The notes beneath the pieces were generated by a model that made no database searches, was not told the DNA's origin, and saw nothing but the letters and a program-made list of their open reading frames with translations. A stretch of 59,379 nt of DNA from Flavobacteriaceae bacterium (GTDB lineage Bacteria; Bacteroidota; Bacteroidia; Flavobacteriales; Flavobacteriaceae): the NCBI GenBank assembly GCA_002694465.1, contig NZMG01000024.1, forward strand, positions 1 through 59,379, given 5' to 3'. The translations under genes and the position numbers were made by a program. Positions 34,070-42,459 of this stretch are shown here, in pieces (position 1 is the first letter of the stretch; every line of letters begins with the position of its first letter).

Positions 34070-35941
34070 TTATTTTAAAGGTAATTCGATAATAATGGTG
34101 GTTCCTTTTCCTGGAGTACTATCTATATCCAATGTTCCATCCATGTGTTCAATACGTTTTTCAACACTAGAAAGCCCCATTCCTTTTTTAGAATAAATTG
34201 TTTTCCTGTCAAAGCCAATACCATTATCTTCTACCATGATGGTTAACATCATTTTATGTTGTGTTAACGAAATATTAGCCTCGGTTGCATGCGAATGCTT
34301 TATAATATTGGTGATTAATTCTTGAATAATTCTAAAAATAGCTACTTCGGTGGTTGCATCAAAGGTATGAGTTACCCCAAAGTCTTGAACTTCAATTTTT
34401 AATGTTCCCTGTGCCGAAGCATTTTTTGCAAGTGAATAAATAGCCGGAAGCAATCCCTCTTTTGCCATGACGCCACTATATTTTATGTGAGATATAGAGC
34501 GAACTTCGGCATAGGCTTGATCGATTAAAGTACTTGTTTTATAAAAAAGGTCTTCCATTTCTAGGATTTGATCCTTATTTTTTGCGAGATGGTTGAATTG
34601 TAGTTTTACTGCAGACAAAGTTGCTCCTATACTATCGTGCAAATCCATGGCTAGTCTTTTTCGCTCTTTTTCCTGTCCTTCAAGCATAGCGTCAATTGTA
34701 GAAAGCTCTTGTTCTTTAAGCAGTTTTTCTTTTTTCTGAATTTCTAATTCTTTCTCCTGTTCTAAAATGCGTTGTTGACGTTTAATTCTTGTGTAAATTA
34801 GGTATGCAATAAATGAGATAAGGATAAAAATTCCAGTAAATGCGATAAGGATTATTTTATTTTCTCTTTTTTTAATTTCAATTTCTTGGTCAAACACCAG
34901 TTTTTGTTTTAAGGCGTTTTGCTGATTAATAATACTATCGGTGCTTCGTTGTTTTTCAAACTCTATTTCTTGAATTCTTTTTTCAGTTTCTACAATATTA
35001 AGACTATCCAAAAATTTAATCGATTCTTCATGATGGTACAGGGCTTTGGTAAAATTATTTAAAGCCTTATAACCTTGATAGAGAAAGAAATTTGCTCTGT
35101 TTTGAAGCTGAATGCTGTTTACTTTCTCTGCCGCCTCAAGCGCCTTGTTGCTGTACTTAATTAATTGAGGATAATTTTTTTGAGTATAATATAATTGAGC
35201 AATGGCAATGAGATTATTAGATTGCGAATAATAATCATTAAGGGCTTCACTTATTGATAGACTTTGCATAAAATAGTCTAAAGCCTTGTCATACTCCTTT
35301 CTTTTTGTATAGTTAAGACCTATGTTTTGTAGGGTAATAGATTCTCCTACTTTATCATTAAGTTCTAAATTTAATTCTAAACTTTTGGTATAATAAGACA
35401 AAGCTTCATCCACCTTAAATTTGTCATTGTAAATGTTCCCAATATTTACCAATGCTCTTGATTGAGAAGTTTTATCATTAATTGCGATGGCTATTTGTAA
35501 ACTTCTATTATAATAATCCAGAGCCTTGTCGAAGTTCCAAATTGATTTATAGACACGGCCAATATTGTTAAGTGCTGTTGTAATTCCCTTAGAATCATGA
35601 AACGTTTCGTAATTTTTTAAAGCTTTTTGGTAATATTCAATGGCCTTAAGATTGTCTCCATTAACCGTAAATACATTCCCTTTCAAAATGAGTGCATCGG
35701 CTTGATGCTTATCTAGTTTCTTTGCTTGTATAAAATTTTCAAGATTTTCTATTAAAAGTAGTGCGCTGTCGGGTTTTTTATATTGGTATTCATTGAAGAT
35801 TAAATTGCTTAAAGCATTAGCTCTTAAACTATCCGCAATAGATGTGTTTTTCCAAATTCTAAGTAAAGAATCTTTTTGAGTTTGACTAAATGAACTTATT
35901 CCTAATAGAATAGTTATTGCAAATGCTATTTTTATTTTCAT
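34070..35941 (-). CDS. TPR-containing sensor histidine kinase (HisKA_3 type), copy 1
   Basis: A 623-residue two-component kinase. Signal peptide (about 1-20), six or seven tetratricopeptide repeats in the periplasm (about 80-320; xxALxYYxxSLxxxxxLxD pattern), one membrane helix (about 363-383), a coiled coil rich in Glu/Lys, then a NarL-type dimerisation domain with phospho-accepting His435 in RLAMDLHDSIGAT. The HATPase domain has N box ELITNIIKHSHA, G1 EDNGIGFD and GKGTTIIIE. It lies 7 bases downstream of the response regulator and is about half identical by eye to the second kinase over the cytoplasmic part. The signal is unknown. Confidence 0.94.
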   Translation of the reverse strand: MKIKIAFAITILLGISSFSQTQKDSLLRIWKNTSIADSLRANALSNLIFNEYQYKKPDSALLLIENLENFIQAKKLDKHQADALILKGNVFTVNGDNLKAIEYYQKALKNYETFHDSKGITTALNNIGRVYKSIWNFDKALDYYNRSLQIAIAINDKTSQSRALVNIGNIYNDKFKVDEALSYYTKSLELNLELNDKVGESITLQNIGLNYTKRKEYDKALDYFMQSLSISEALNDYYSQSNNLIAIAQLYYTQKNYPQLIKYSNKALEAAEKVNSIQLQNRANFFLYQGYKALNNFTKALYHHEESIKFLDSLNIVETEKRIQEIEFEKQRSTDSIINQQNALKQKLVFDQEIEIKKRENKIILIAFTGIFILISFIAYLIYTRIKRQQRILEQEKELEIQKKEKLLKEQELSTIDAMLEGQEKERKRLAMDLHDSIGATLSAVKLQFNHLAKNKDQILEMEDLFYKTSTLIDQAYAEVRSISHIKYSGVMAKEGLLPAIYSLAKNASAQGTLKIEVQDFGVTHTFDATTEVAIFRIIQELITNIIKHSHATEANISLTQHKMMLTIMVEDNGIGFDRKTIYSKKGMGLSSVEKRIEHMDGTLDIDSTPGKGTTIIIELPLK

Positions 35942-35948
35942 AGATTAT

Positions 35949-36575
35949 TTAAAAATCATATTTTTTTTCAAGCGCATATCGAAGTAACTCTCCTTTACCA
36001 TTTAACCCCAATTTGTGTATCATGTTTTTCCGGTGTTTTTCTACTGTCGACACGGCAGTAAATCGAATATTGGCAATTTCACTGGTCGACTTCCCTTCGC
36101 CAATTAGTTTTAAAATTTCTTGCTCGCTTTTTGAAAGTAACGGTTTTTTATTGGTAGAAATAGCTCCTTCTTTAATGGCTTCAATATTTAGTGAAGCATC
36201 AAAAAATTCGTTTCCGTTTACCACTGTTTCAATAGCTTTTAAAACTTCTTCAAGGGGTGAATTTTTTAAAAGATAGCCAGATGCTCCAGCCTCTATCATT
36301 TGGCTTACAGCTTCTTCTTGATCGAACATGGAAAAAGCGATTACTTTGGTATGTGGAAATTGTTTTTTTATGAGTTTCGTTGCCACAATACCATCCATTT
36401 TAGGCATTTTAATATCGGTTAGCACTACTTTGGGTTGTTTTCGTTGTACAATTTCCCAAAGTGCTTCACCATCATTTGCCATCCCTACAATTTCAATATG
36501 CTCTTCGTATTTTAAAAGCAAGGTAATGCCATCTGCAAGTGATTGATGATCTTCTGCTATCGCTAGTGTTATCAT
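35949..36575 (-). CDS. NarL/LuxR-type response regulator
   Basis: A 208-residue regulator. The receiver domain (about 1-120) has acidic AEDH, phospho-accepting Asp54 in VVLTDIKMPKMDG, AFSMFD and the Lys in YLLKNSPLEEV. The C-terminal LuxR helix-turn-helix (about 145-205) is LLSKSEQEILKLIGEGKSTSEIANIRFTAVSTVEKHRKNMIHKLGLNGKGELLRYALEK. It binds DNA as a dimer at inverted repeats. Its start overlaps the stop of the upstream kinase (ATGA), and the second kinase follows it, so all three are in one operon. Both kinases presumably signal to this protein. Confidence 0.96.
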   Translation of the reverse strand: MITLAIAEDHQSLADGITLLLKYEEHIEIVGMANDGEALWEIVQRKQPKVVLTDIKMPKMDGIVATKLIKKQFPHTKVIAFSMFDQEEAVSQMIEAGASGYLLKNSPLEEVLKAIETVVNGNEFFDASLNIEAIKEGAISTNKKPLLSKSEQEILKLIGEGKSTSEIANIRFTAVSTVEKHRKNMIHKLGLNGKGELLRYALEKKYDF

Positions 36576-38446
36576 ATAGGTATTTCAATTAATATACTAG
36601 TTCCCTTTTTTGGAGTACTATCTACTTCAAGAGTTCCTTCAAGATGTTCTATTCGCTTTTCGATGGTTGAAAGTCCCATTCCTTCTTCTGAATTCATTTT
36701 TCGAGTATCGAACCCTTTTCCGTTATCCTCCACAATGATACTCAGCATCTCTTTGTGTTGTGTAAGAGAGATGTTTGCTTCGGAACCTTCAGAATGTTTT
36801 ATAATGTTAGTAACCAATTCTTGGATGATTCTAAAAATAGTAATCTCCATCATACTATCAAGCTTTTCATCGAATCCAAAATCTTGTACTTCAATGTTTA
36901 ATTGGCCGGTGACCGAAGCGTTTTTAGCTAAAGTTGTAATGGCAGGGAGCAATCCTTTTTTGGCAATTACTCCGCTATTTTTTAGATGTGCCATGGAACG
37001 AACCTCAGAGTAGGCTTTGTCTAATAAAATGCCAGTTTTATTGAAGAACTCATCCATGGTTCCCAGCTTATCCTTGTTTTTCGAAAGATGTTCAAATTGA
37101 AGTTTTGCAGCAGTTAAGGTAGCACCTACGCTATCGTGTAAATCGCTTGCGAGTCGTTCACGCTCCTTTTCCTGCCCGGCAATCATTGCGTCTATAGCAT
37201 TCAATTCTTGGTCTTTTAATATTTTTTCTTTTTTCTGAATCTCTAATTCCTTTTCCTGCTCGGCTATACGTTGCTTTCGTTTGGAGTTTTTATAAATAAG
37301 AAACGCAAAAATAGTTACACCTATCAGGCTACCAGCAAGCCCTATTGCAATGTTTCTATTTTGTTTTTTTTGCTGTTGCTCAATGAGGATTTGCTTTTCT
37401 TTTTCGGCAGTTTGTAATTCAATATTTAGTTGTGATATTTTTTCCTCGTTGGATTTAAAATCTTTATTAGCTTCATAAACCATGGCTTTTTCTAGAAGAT
37501 AATAAGCACTGTCATATTCTTTTAAAGGCTCGTGTACATATTGTGCCTTCCATTTTTCCCAAGAATATTGTGAATGAGCATAATTCGATTTATTAAAATA
37601 CTTTTTGGCTTGAGCTAAATAGTCCTTTGCTTGTTTTGCCTCTTGTTGTGTTGCCGCAAGGTTTGCTAACTCAAAAAGAGCATAACATTTTGTTTTATTA
37701 TTATAATAACTTTCGGGGAGTTCTAGAATTTGTTGGTTATAGTAATAGGCACTATCTTTATGGTTAATGACCCTATAATATACCGCTATGTCTTCGTAGA
37801 ACCTCCCTTGTAACGCTGGACTAAGTTGGGTTTGATTTGTAATTTGTATTAAATTTTTTGAGGTTTCAAAAAAATCCTTAGGAGAGTGTATAGAGTTGGC
37901 ATAAAAGCTATTTTCATAAAAGCTGGCTAGGGCACGGTCCATATCATTTTCGGCTACATTTGTCAGCTCTAAAATATATTCTTTATAAGAATCGGTAGAA
38001 TGAACCACTTGCAATGTATACAATTCTATAATTCCTATAAGACTTAGTTTTAATAATTCCTTGTTGTTAAATTCCTTAGAGAGTGTATAGGCTTTATTAA
38101 AATATTCTATCCCTTGGTAATTGTTGGTTTCATTATTTAAAGTATAAAATCCTAGGGTTAGATTATTTAAAATGGTAATAACTTTTGAATTATTCTCTAA
38201 TTTTATTTTTGAAACCAAAATAGAATCTACCTTTCGCATTTGTCCTCTGTGCTCCATTACTTGTATTAAGTTGCCAAACGAATTTTTTAACGTAATATCT
38301 TCTATGGAGTGGACATCAATTTCAGCCTTAGAAAAATTATGGGCCACTATTTCTTTTAATAACACATTTTGGTAAAATTCTTCCTGCCCCTTAAGATTAT
38401 AAGTGGAAGAAAATAAAGTGACAAAAAGAAGTATTATAGCCTTCAA
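36572..38446 (-). CDS. TPR-containing sensor histidine kinase (HisKA_3 type), copy 2
   Basis: A 624-residue paralogue of the downstream kinase. Signal peptide (about 1-20), a more diverged helical repeat sensor (about 30-330), membrane helix (about 366-385), coiled coil RKQRIAEQEKELEIQKKEKILKDQELNAIDAMIAGQEKERERL, phospho-accepting His437 in SDLHDSVGAT, N box ELVTNIIKHSEG, and G boxes EDNGKGFD and KKGTSILIE. The start is a TTG one base after the stop of the preceding gene (TAA-T-TTG), and no ATG is available before the signal peptide. Its stop overlaps the response regulator start. Stimulus unknown; the sensor part is much less similar to copy 1 than the kinase part. Confidence 0.93.
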   Translation of the reverse strand: MKAIILLFVTLFSSTYNLKGQEEFYQNVLLKEIVAHNFSKAEIDVHSIEDITLKNSFGNLIQVMEHRGQMRKVDSILVSKIKLENNSKVITILNNLTLGFYTLNNETNNYQGIEYFNKAYTLSKEFNNKELLKLSLIGIIELYTLQVVHSTDSYKEYILELTNVAENDMDRALASFYENSFYANSIHSPKDFFETSKNLIQITNQTQLSPALQGRFYEDIAVYYRVINHKDSAYYYNQQILELPESYYNNKTKCYALFELANLAATQQEAKQAKDYLAQAKKYFNKSNYAHSQYSWEKWKAQYVHEPLKEYDSAYYLLEKAMVYEANKDFKSNEEKISQLNIELQTAEKEKQILIEQQQKKQNRNIAIGLAGSLIGVTIFAFLIYKNSKRKQRIAEQEKELEIQKKEKILKDQELNAIDAMIAGQEKERERLASDLHDSVGATLTAAKLQFEHLSKNKDKLGTMDEFFNKTGILLDKAYSEVRSMAHLKNSGVIAKKGLLPAITTLAKNASVTGQLNIEVQDFGFDEKLDSMMEITIFRIIQELVTNIIKHSEGSEANISLTQHKEMLSIIVEDNGKGFDTRKMNSEEGMGLSTIEKRIEHLEGTLEVDSTPKKGTSILIEIPI

Positions 38447-38447
38447 A

Positions 38448-39065
38448 TTAACGCAGTACGAACAAGGTTGAGTTTCTACATTTAAAACCAGGCTTAAATC
38501 CTAAAATTTCGGCCGGAGAATCTGGATTAACCACTCTAAGGTCACTAAAATAGGCGTTGTCCGGAATTGTTTTCACCGCTCTTGGCAAATACCGGTTTCC
38601 ATCTCTGTAAAAGAATTCGTTATCAAAAACACCATTTTTAAATGGGTTTTTGGTTTCATATCCCCAAATAGGAGCTAATTTTCGTTCCACCACCAAATAA
38701 ATAGAATCGTCTGGACCAATATCTTTAAATCCTTCCAGAGAATTATCCAAACATACACAAGCCGTTGGAGTCGTTTTTCTACTTACAGAGGCTCTTAATT
38801 GGGTAGTAAGAAATAAAACATAAACTCCATTTTCTTGATGTATTAATGTGCAATTAGAAGCAAAGTCATTATCAAATTCTAACTCTAGTATTCCTTTATA
38901 ATTAATAATAGATAAGTTAATTTCTAAAATATTTCCCTCATCATTCGTTTGGAAGCTTCCATATATTCCATAGGTGGAATCATAAACCTGCCCGGATTGA
39001 ATAAATTGTGGTTTATTTGATGCTAGGTTTAAGTTGCTTAAAAAGTTTTCATCAATTGGTATCAT
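38448..39065 (-). CDS. Hypothetical protein preceding the kinase operon
   Basis: A 205-residue protein not matching a family I know. It opens MIPIDENFLSNLNLASNKPQFI without a signal peptide and looks beta-rich (YGIYGSFQTNDEGNILEINLSIINYKGILELEF). Four Cys are present (SNCTLI, TACVCL, FKCRNS). The end reads PAEILGFKPGFKCRNSTLFVLR. It stops one base before the TTG start of the kinase, so it is very probably co-transcribed and coupled with the HK-RR-HK genes, which hints at a role in that signalling unit. The 39066-39251 gap upstream shows no further gene. Confidence 0.7.
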   Translation of the reverse strand: MIPIDENFLSNLNLASNKPQFIQSGQVYDSTYGIYGSFQTNDEGNILEINLSIINYKGILELEFDNDFASNCTLIHQENGVYVLFLTTQLRASVSRKTTPTACVCLDNSLEGFKDIGPDDSIYLVVERKLAPIWGYETKNPFKNGVFDNEFFYRDGNRYLPRAVKTIPDNAYFSDLRVVNPDSPAEILGFKPGFKCRNSTLFVLR

Positions 39066-39251
39066 TTTTTTAGATTTTAATTAGTACAATTTGTTGTGCA
39101 AGTAAAGATGGTAACAATTTTAAAGTAAATGTATCACCAATACTGGGTATTTTATAAATTTTAATTTCATTTTTAATTCCTTAAATCTATAAGGAATAAA
39201 GCGAAGTTGCAAGTTAGATAAAATCTAAACTTTTTGACCAAGGATATAAGG

Positions 39252-39440
39252 CTATCCTTTCAAATAAACCTTTGCGGCTAGGAGTAATAGGATAAAAAAC
39301 ACAAAACCAATAAGAATCCAAAAACTACCTTTAAATTGCTTTCTGTGAAGTTTTTTGTCCCTTTTATAACTAAAAATCATAACGGTAACAAAAACAATTA
39401 CAAAACAAATGGCAAAAATAAGTTGACCTGTAGAAAACAT
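39252..39440 (-). CDS. Small two-helix membrane protein
   Basis: A 62-residue protein with two hydrophobic helices (about 7-24 and 42-60) and a basic loop KRDKKLHRKQFKG between them, so the loop is predicted cytoplasmic. Similar small proteins occur in flavobacteria as far as I recall; function unknown. It diverges from the NTP pyrophosphohydrolase gene, and on its strand TATTTTTG (39471-39464) fits the -7 box 24 bases upstream. Confidence 0.7.
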   Translation of the reverse strand: MFSTGQLIFAICFVIVFVTVMIFSYKRDKKLHRKQFKGSFWILIGFVFFILLLLAAKVYLKG

Positions 39441-39488
39441 AAATTATTGTAGTTTTACAAACACAAAAATACAACATACCAATTTACT

Positions 39489-39875
39489 ATGAAGAATAAA
39501 ATTGCTGCCGTTCACAAATTTCACTCAGCCTTTGGATTAGGCATAAAAGAAGTGCCTACTGCCGATTTGGGAGAAGCCAAAAATCTATTACGTTATAAAC
39601 TGATGAGGGAAGAAAATGAAGAATATCTAGAAGCAGCAAATAATAATGATTTGGTTGAAGTTGCCGATGCTTTAGGCGATATGCTCTACATCCTTTGTGG
39701 TACCATAATCGAACATGGCATGCAGCATAAAATCGAAGAGGTCTTCGAAGAAATCCAGCGGAGTAACATGAGTAAATTAGGAGCCGATGGAAATCCTATT
39801 TATAGAGAAGACGGAAAAGTTTTAAAGGGGCCTAACTATTTTAAACCCAATATCGAAGAGATTCTTAGGAAATAA
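39489..39875 (+). CDS. MazG/HisE-like nucleotide pyrophosphohydrolase
   Basis: A 128-residue all-alpha NTP-PPase superfamily protein, hydrolysing a nucleoside triphosphate or related nucleotide to the monophosphate and pyrophosphate. It has the ExxE..ExxD metal site: REENEEYLEAANNNDLVEVADALGDMLYILCGTIIEHG (about 38-75), then FEEIQRSNMSKLGADGNPIYREDGKVLKGPNYFKP, typical of the phage-like/PRA-PH related subgroup. Substrate is not predictable; nucleotide pool cleaning is the usual suggestion. It ends 1 base before the convergent ilvE gene. Confidence 0.9.
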   Translation: MKNKIAAVHKFHSAFGLGIKEVPTADLGEAKNLLRYKLMREENEEYLEAANNNDLVEVADALGDMLYILCGTIIEHGMQHKIEEVFEEIQRSNMSKLGADGNPIYREDGKVLKGPNYFKPNIEEILRK

Positions 39876-39876
39876 T

Positions 39877-40947
39877 TTATACTACTTTATGACGCCACCC
39901 AAAAGGATCTGCGGCCAGATTGTATTGAATATCCATCAATTCCTTTTTAAATCTTTTGGCGTAACTATTTTCTATTTTGGGTAGATTGTATAGGGTGTTC
40001 TTATAACTAAAGCCATTCACAAAACTTATAACAGCTGCAGTACCAGAGCCAAAAATTTCTTTTAAAGATCCATCTTTCGCAGCTTCCACCAATTCGGTAA
40101 CGGTAAGTTTTCTTACGTCAACTTTAATTCCATTTCTTTCGGCAAGTGCAATCACGCTTTTTCGAGTAACACCGTCCAGAATACGGTCACTTGTTGGGGC
40201 GGTTATTAAGGTGTCATTGATTCTGAAAAATACATTCATGGTACCAGCCTCTTCTAAATACTTGTGCGAGTTTGAATCGGTCCAAATTACCTGCTGAAAT
40301 CCTTTCTCTTTTGCCAAATTAGTAGGGTAAAATTGCGCTGCATAATTTCCAGCAGCTTTAGCAAATCCAACGCCGCCGTCTGCAGATCTACTGTACTGTT
40401 CTGCAATAACTACTTTCAATTCTCCAGAATAATAGGCACTCACAGGAGAGATGATAATCATAAATTTATATTCATTTGATGGCGATGCCGAAACACAATT
40501 TTCATTAGCAATCACAAAGGGACGAATATAAAGTGAATTGCCTACTCCTGTTTGAGCCCAAGCCTTATCCATTTTCAGTAAAGTTTCCAAAGCTTCAAAA
40601 AAAAGATCCTCTGGAAATTCTGGCATGGCCAATCTTTTGGAGGAAATATTTATTCGTTTTAGATTTTCGAGAGGTCTAAATAGAAAAATAGATCCATTAT
40701 CATCCTTATATGCTTTCATTCCTTCAAAAACAGCTTGACCATAATGAAGTACTTTAGAAGACGGATAAATACTTAATGGACCATAAGGTCTAATGGTGGG
40801 GTTTTGCCAAACACCATTTTTATAGTCACATTCAAACATATGGTCTGTAAATGTTGTCCCAAAAACTAAGTTTTTAAAATCAACTTGACCAATTCTGGAA
40901 GTATTAATTTTTTGGATGTTTAGAGTGTAATCTTTGGTAAGGCTCAT
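39877..40947 (-). CDS. ilvE: Branched-chain amino acid aminotransferase
   Basis: PLP enzyme of fold type IV that makes or degrades Leu, Ile and Val. From ATG 40947 the 356-residue protein shows the BCAT-II pattern: FGTTFTDHMFECDYKNG, YGQAVFEGMKAYKDDNG (about 72-88), IRPFVIANE, GGVGFAKAAGNYAAQ with the Schiff-base Lys, EEAGTMNVFFRI (about 230-241), TSDRILDGVTRKSVIALA and IFGSGTAAVISFV. The ORF extends to a TTG at 40989, but that extension would cover the promoter box at 40965-40972, so the ATG is preferred. Confidence 0.96.
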   Translation of the reverse strand: MSLTKDYTLNIQKINTSRIGQVDFKNLVFGTTFTDHMFECDYKNGVWQNPTIRPYGPLSIYPSSKVLHYGQAVFEGMKAYKDDNGSIFLFRPLENLKRINISSKRLAMPEFPEDLFFEALETLLKMDKAWAQTGVGNSLYIRPFVIANENCVSASPSNEYKFMIIISPVSAYYSGELKVVIAEQYSRSADGGVGFAKAAGNYAAQFYPTNLAKEKGFQQVIWTDSNSHKYLEEAGTMNVFFRINDTLITAPTSDRILDGVTRKSVIALAERNGIKVDVRKLTVTELVEAAKDGSLKEIFGSGTAAVISFVNGFSYKNTLYNLPKIENSYAKRFKKELMDIQYNLAADPFGWRHKVV

Positions 40948-40964
40948 GCGTTGTGTTTGAACGT

Positions 40965-40972
40965 CAAAATTA
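40965..40972 (-). promoter_or_regulatory. -7 promoter box of ilvE
   Basis: On the minus strand TAATTTTG matches TAnnTTTG exactly, 17 bases before the ATG at 40947. This helps rule out the longer TTG start. Confidence 0.55.
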
Positions 40973-41053
40973 GTCAAAAAAATGGGCAATTAAAACCTAA
41001 AAAATTAATAAAATTGCAGTATATTATTAAATCGATTAAAATCTATTGAAACA

Positions 41054-41575
41054 ATGAAAAAAATAGCCTATTTAGTACTATTAAGTATTGCTTTTATCGC
41101 TTGTAAAAATACAACGGAAACCAATGACAACGAAGAAGCTGCAGAAGCGATTGTAGAAGAAGTTGCTGTAAACTACCAAAGTTTTGGAGAAGAAATAACC
41201 GATGAAGAAGTACTTACCAAAGATGAAATGATTGAAAAATATCAAAACCTTAAAGCAGGTGATACCGTTGAGGTTAAATTTTCTTCAAAAGTTGATAGTG
41301 TTTGTCAATCGAAAGGGTGCTGGATGCGTTTGGATATGGGAGACAACGAGTCTTTTGTAAAGTTTAAAGATTATGCTTTTTTTATGCCTAAAGACATTGC
41401 AGGACAGGAAGTTATTGTTGACGGGAAAGCATTTGTAGAGCAAACATCTGTAGAAGATTTAAAACACTTCGCCAAGGATGCTGGTAAATCGCAAGAAGAA
41501 ATTGACGCTATTACGGAGCCTAAATTAACATTATCATTTCTTTCTTCTGGAGTGTTGATTCCTGAAAAGCAATAA
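41054..41575 (+). CDS. DUF4920 lipoprotein
   Basis: A 173-residue protein with a lipoprotein signal (MKKIAYLVLLSIAFIACKN; Cys17). An acidic linker is followed by a small beta-rich DUF4920 domain: KAGDTVEVKFSSKVDSVCQSKGCWMRLDMGDNESFVKFKDYAFFMPKDIAGQEVIVDGKAFVEQTSVEDLKHFAKDAGKS. The CQSKGCWM motif with two Cys and a Met suggests metal or redox chemistry, but that is inference. It lies 2 bases before mnmD, so the two are co-transcribed. Confidence 0.9.
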   Translation: MKKIAYLVLLSIAFIACKNTTETNDNEEAAEAIVEEVAVNYQSFGEEITDEEVLTKDEMIEKYQNLKAGDTVEVKFSSKVDSVCQSKGCWMRLDMGDNESFVKFKDYAFFMPKDIAGQEVIVDGKAFVEQTSVEDLKHFAKDAGKSQEEIDAITEPKLTLSFLSSGVLIPEKQ

Positions 41576-41577
41576 AA

Positions 41578-42243
41578 ATGAAACGTGAATTCCTAACCAC
41601 GGGAGATGGATCTATTACGATTCATATTCCAGAATGGAATGAACAATATCACTCCAAACATGGAGCCATAAACGAAGCCCTGCATGTGTTTATACAAGCA
41701 GGGCTTCGACATTTTTTAAAAACTTCAAAAAGTAAAAAGGTTCAAATTTTGGAGATTGGTTTTGGCACAGGACTCAATGCTTTTTTAACGCAACTTTTTT
41801 CAGAAAAGGAGCAAATTAAGATAGAATATACAGGGGTAGAAGCATACCCTGTTTTATTTTCTGAAATTGAAAAATTAAACTACCCAAAGTTAGTGGGATC
41901 CTCAGAAAGGATTTTTGAAAAACTTCATCAAGTCCCTTGGGAAAAGCCTACTCAGATTTCAGAAAATTTTATACTTAAAAAACGAAAACTATTCTTTTCT
42001 GAGATTGATGAGGTTGATGCTTATAATCTCATCTATTTTGATGCCTTTGGAGCGCGAGTTCAGCCCGAACTATGGACTGAAGCGATATTCGAAAAAATGT
42101 ATCGCGCATTAAAACCAGAAGGAGTCTTAGTGACCTACGCCGCAAAAGGTAGTGTTCGTAGAGCCATGGAAGCTGTTGGTTTTAAAGTGGAACGACTTCC
42201 TGGTCCTCCAGGAAAACGTGAAATGCTTCGCTCGGTTAGGTAA
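41578..42243 (+). CDS. mnmD: tRNA (5-methylaminomethyl-2-thiouridine)(34)-methyltransferase MnmD
   Basis: Completes the mnm5s2U wobble modification of tRNAs. The 221-residue protein corresponds to the MnmC1-like domain without the MnmC2 oxidoreductase. Motifs: TGDGSITIHIPEWNEQYHSKHGAINEALHVFIQAGL (about 7-42), the SAM loop ILEIGFGTGLNAFL (about 57-70), YFDAFGARVQPELW (about 156-169), LVTYAAKGSVRRAMEAVGFKVERLPGPPGKREMLR (about 185-219). The last codons and stop form the 5' arm and loop of a terminator hairpin, which is repeated once just downstream. Confidence 0.95.
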   Translation: MKREFLTTGDGSITIHIPEWNEQYHSKHGAINEALHVFIQAGLRHFLKTSKSKKVQILEIGFGTGLNAFLTQLFSEKEQIKIEYTGVEAYPVLFSEIEKLNYPKLVGSSERIFEKLHQVPWEKPTQISENFILKKRKLFFSEIDEVDAYNLIYFDAFGARVQPELWTEAIFEKMYRALKPEGVLVTYAAKGSVRRAMEAVGFKVERLPGPPGKREMLRSVR

Positions 42244-42305
42244 GAAGCATTCAGTTTTTTTCAAATGCTTCGCTCTGGTAGGTAAGAAGCATTCGATTTT
42301 TGTCT
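42222..42305 (+). terminator. Tandemly duplicated terminator overlapping the mnmD stop
   Basis: Hairpin AATGCTTC (42222-42229) with GAAGCATT (42244-42251) plus a T run, with the mnmD TAA (42241-42243) in the loop. A second copy at 42264-42271 and 42286-42293 again has a T-rich tail. The repeat unit is 42 bases. After it, 42306-42440 holds only AT-rich DNA without a gene. Confidence 0.75.
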
Positions 42306-42459
42306 ATTTTTTCAAGATTCAAAATAGGGTTTCTTATTGTTTCTTATTCAACAATTTACCGCCTTATTCCAATGTTTTAATATTCGTTAAAACCCTATTA
42401 AGGTTACGTTAATGTTTAAAAGATTTACTATCTAAAATAGTAACTTTAAAGAAAAATTG

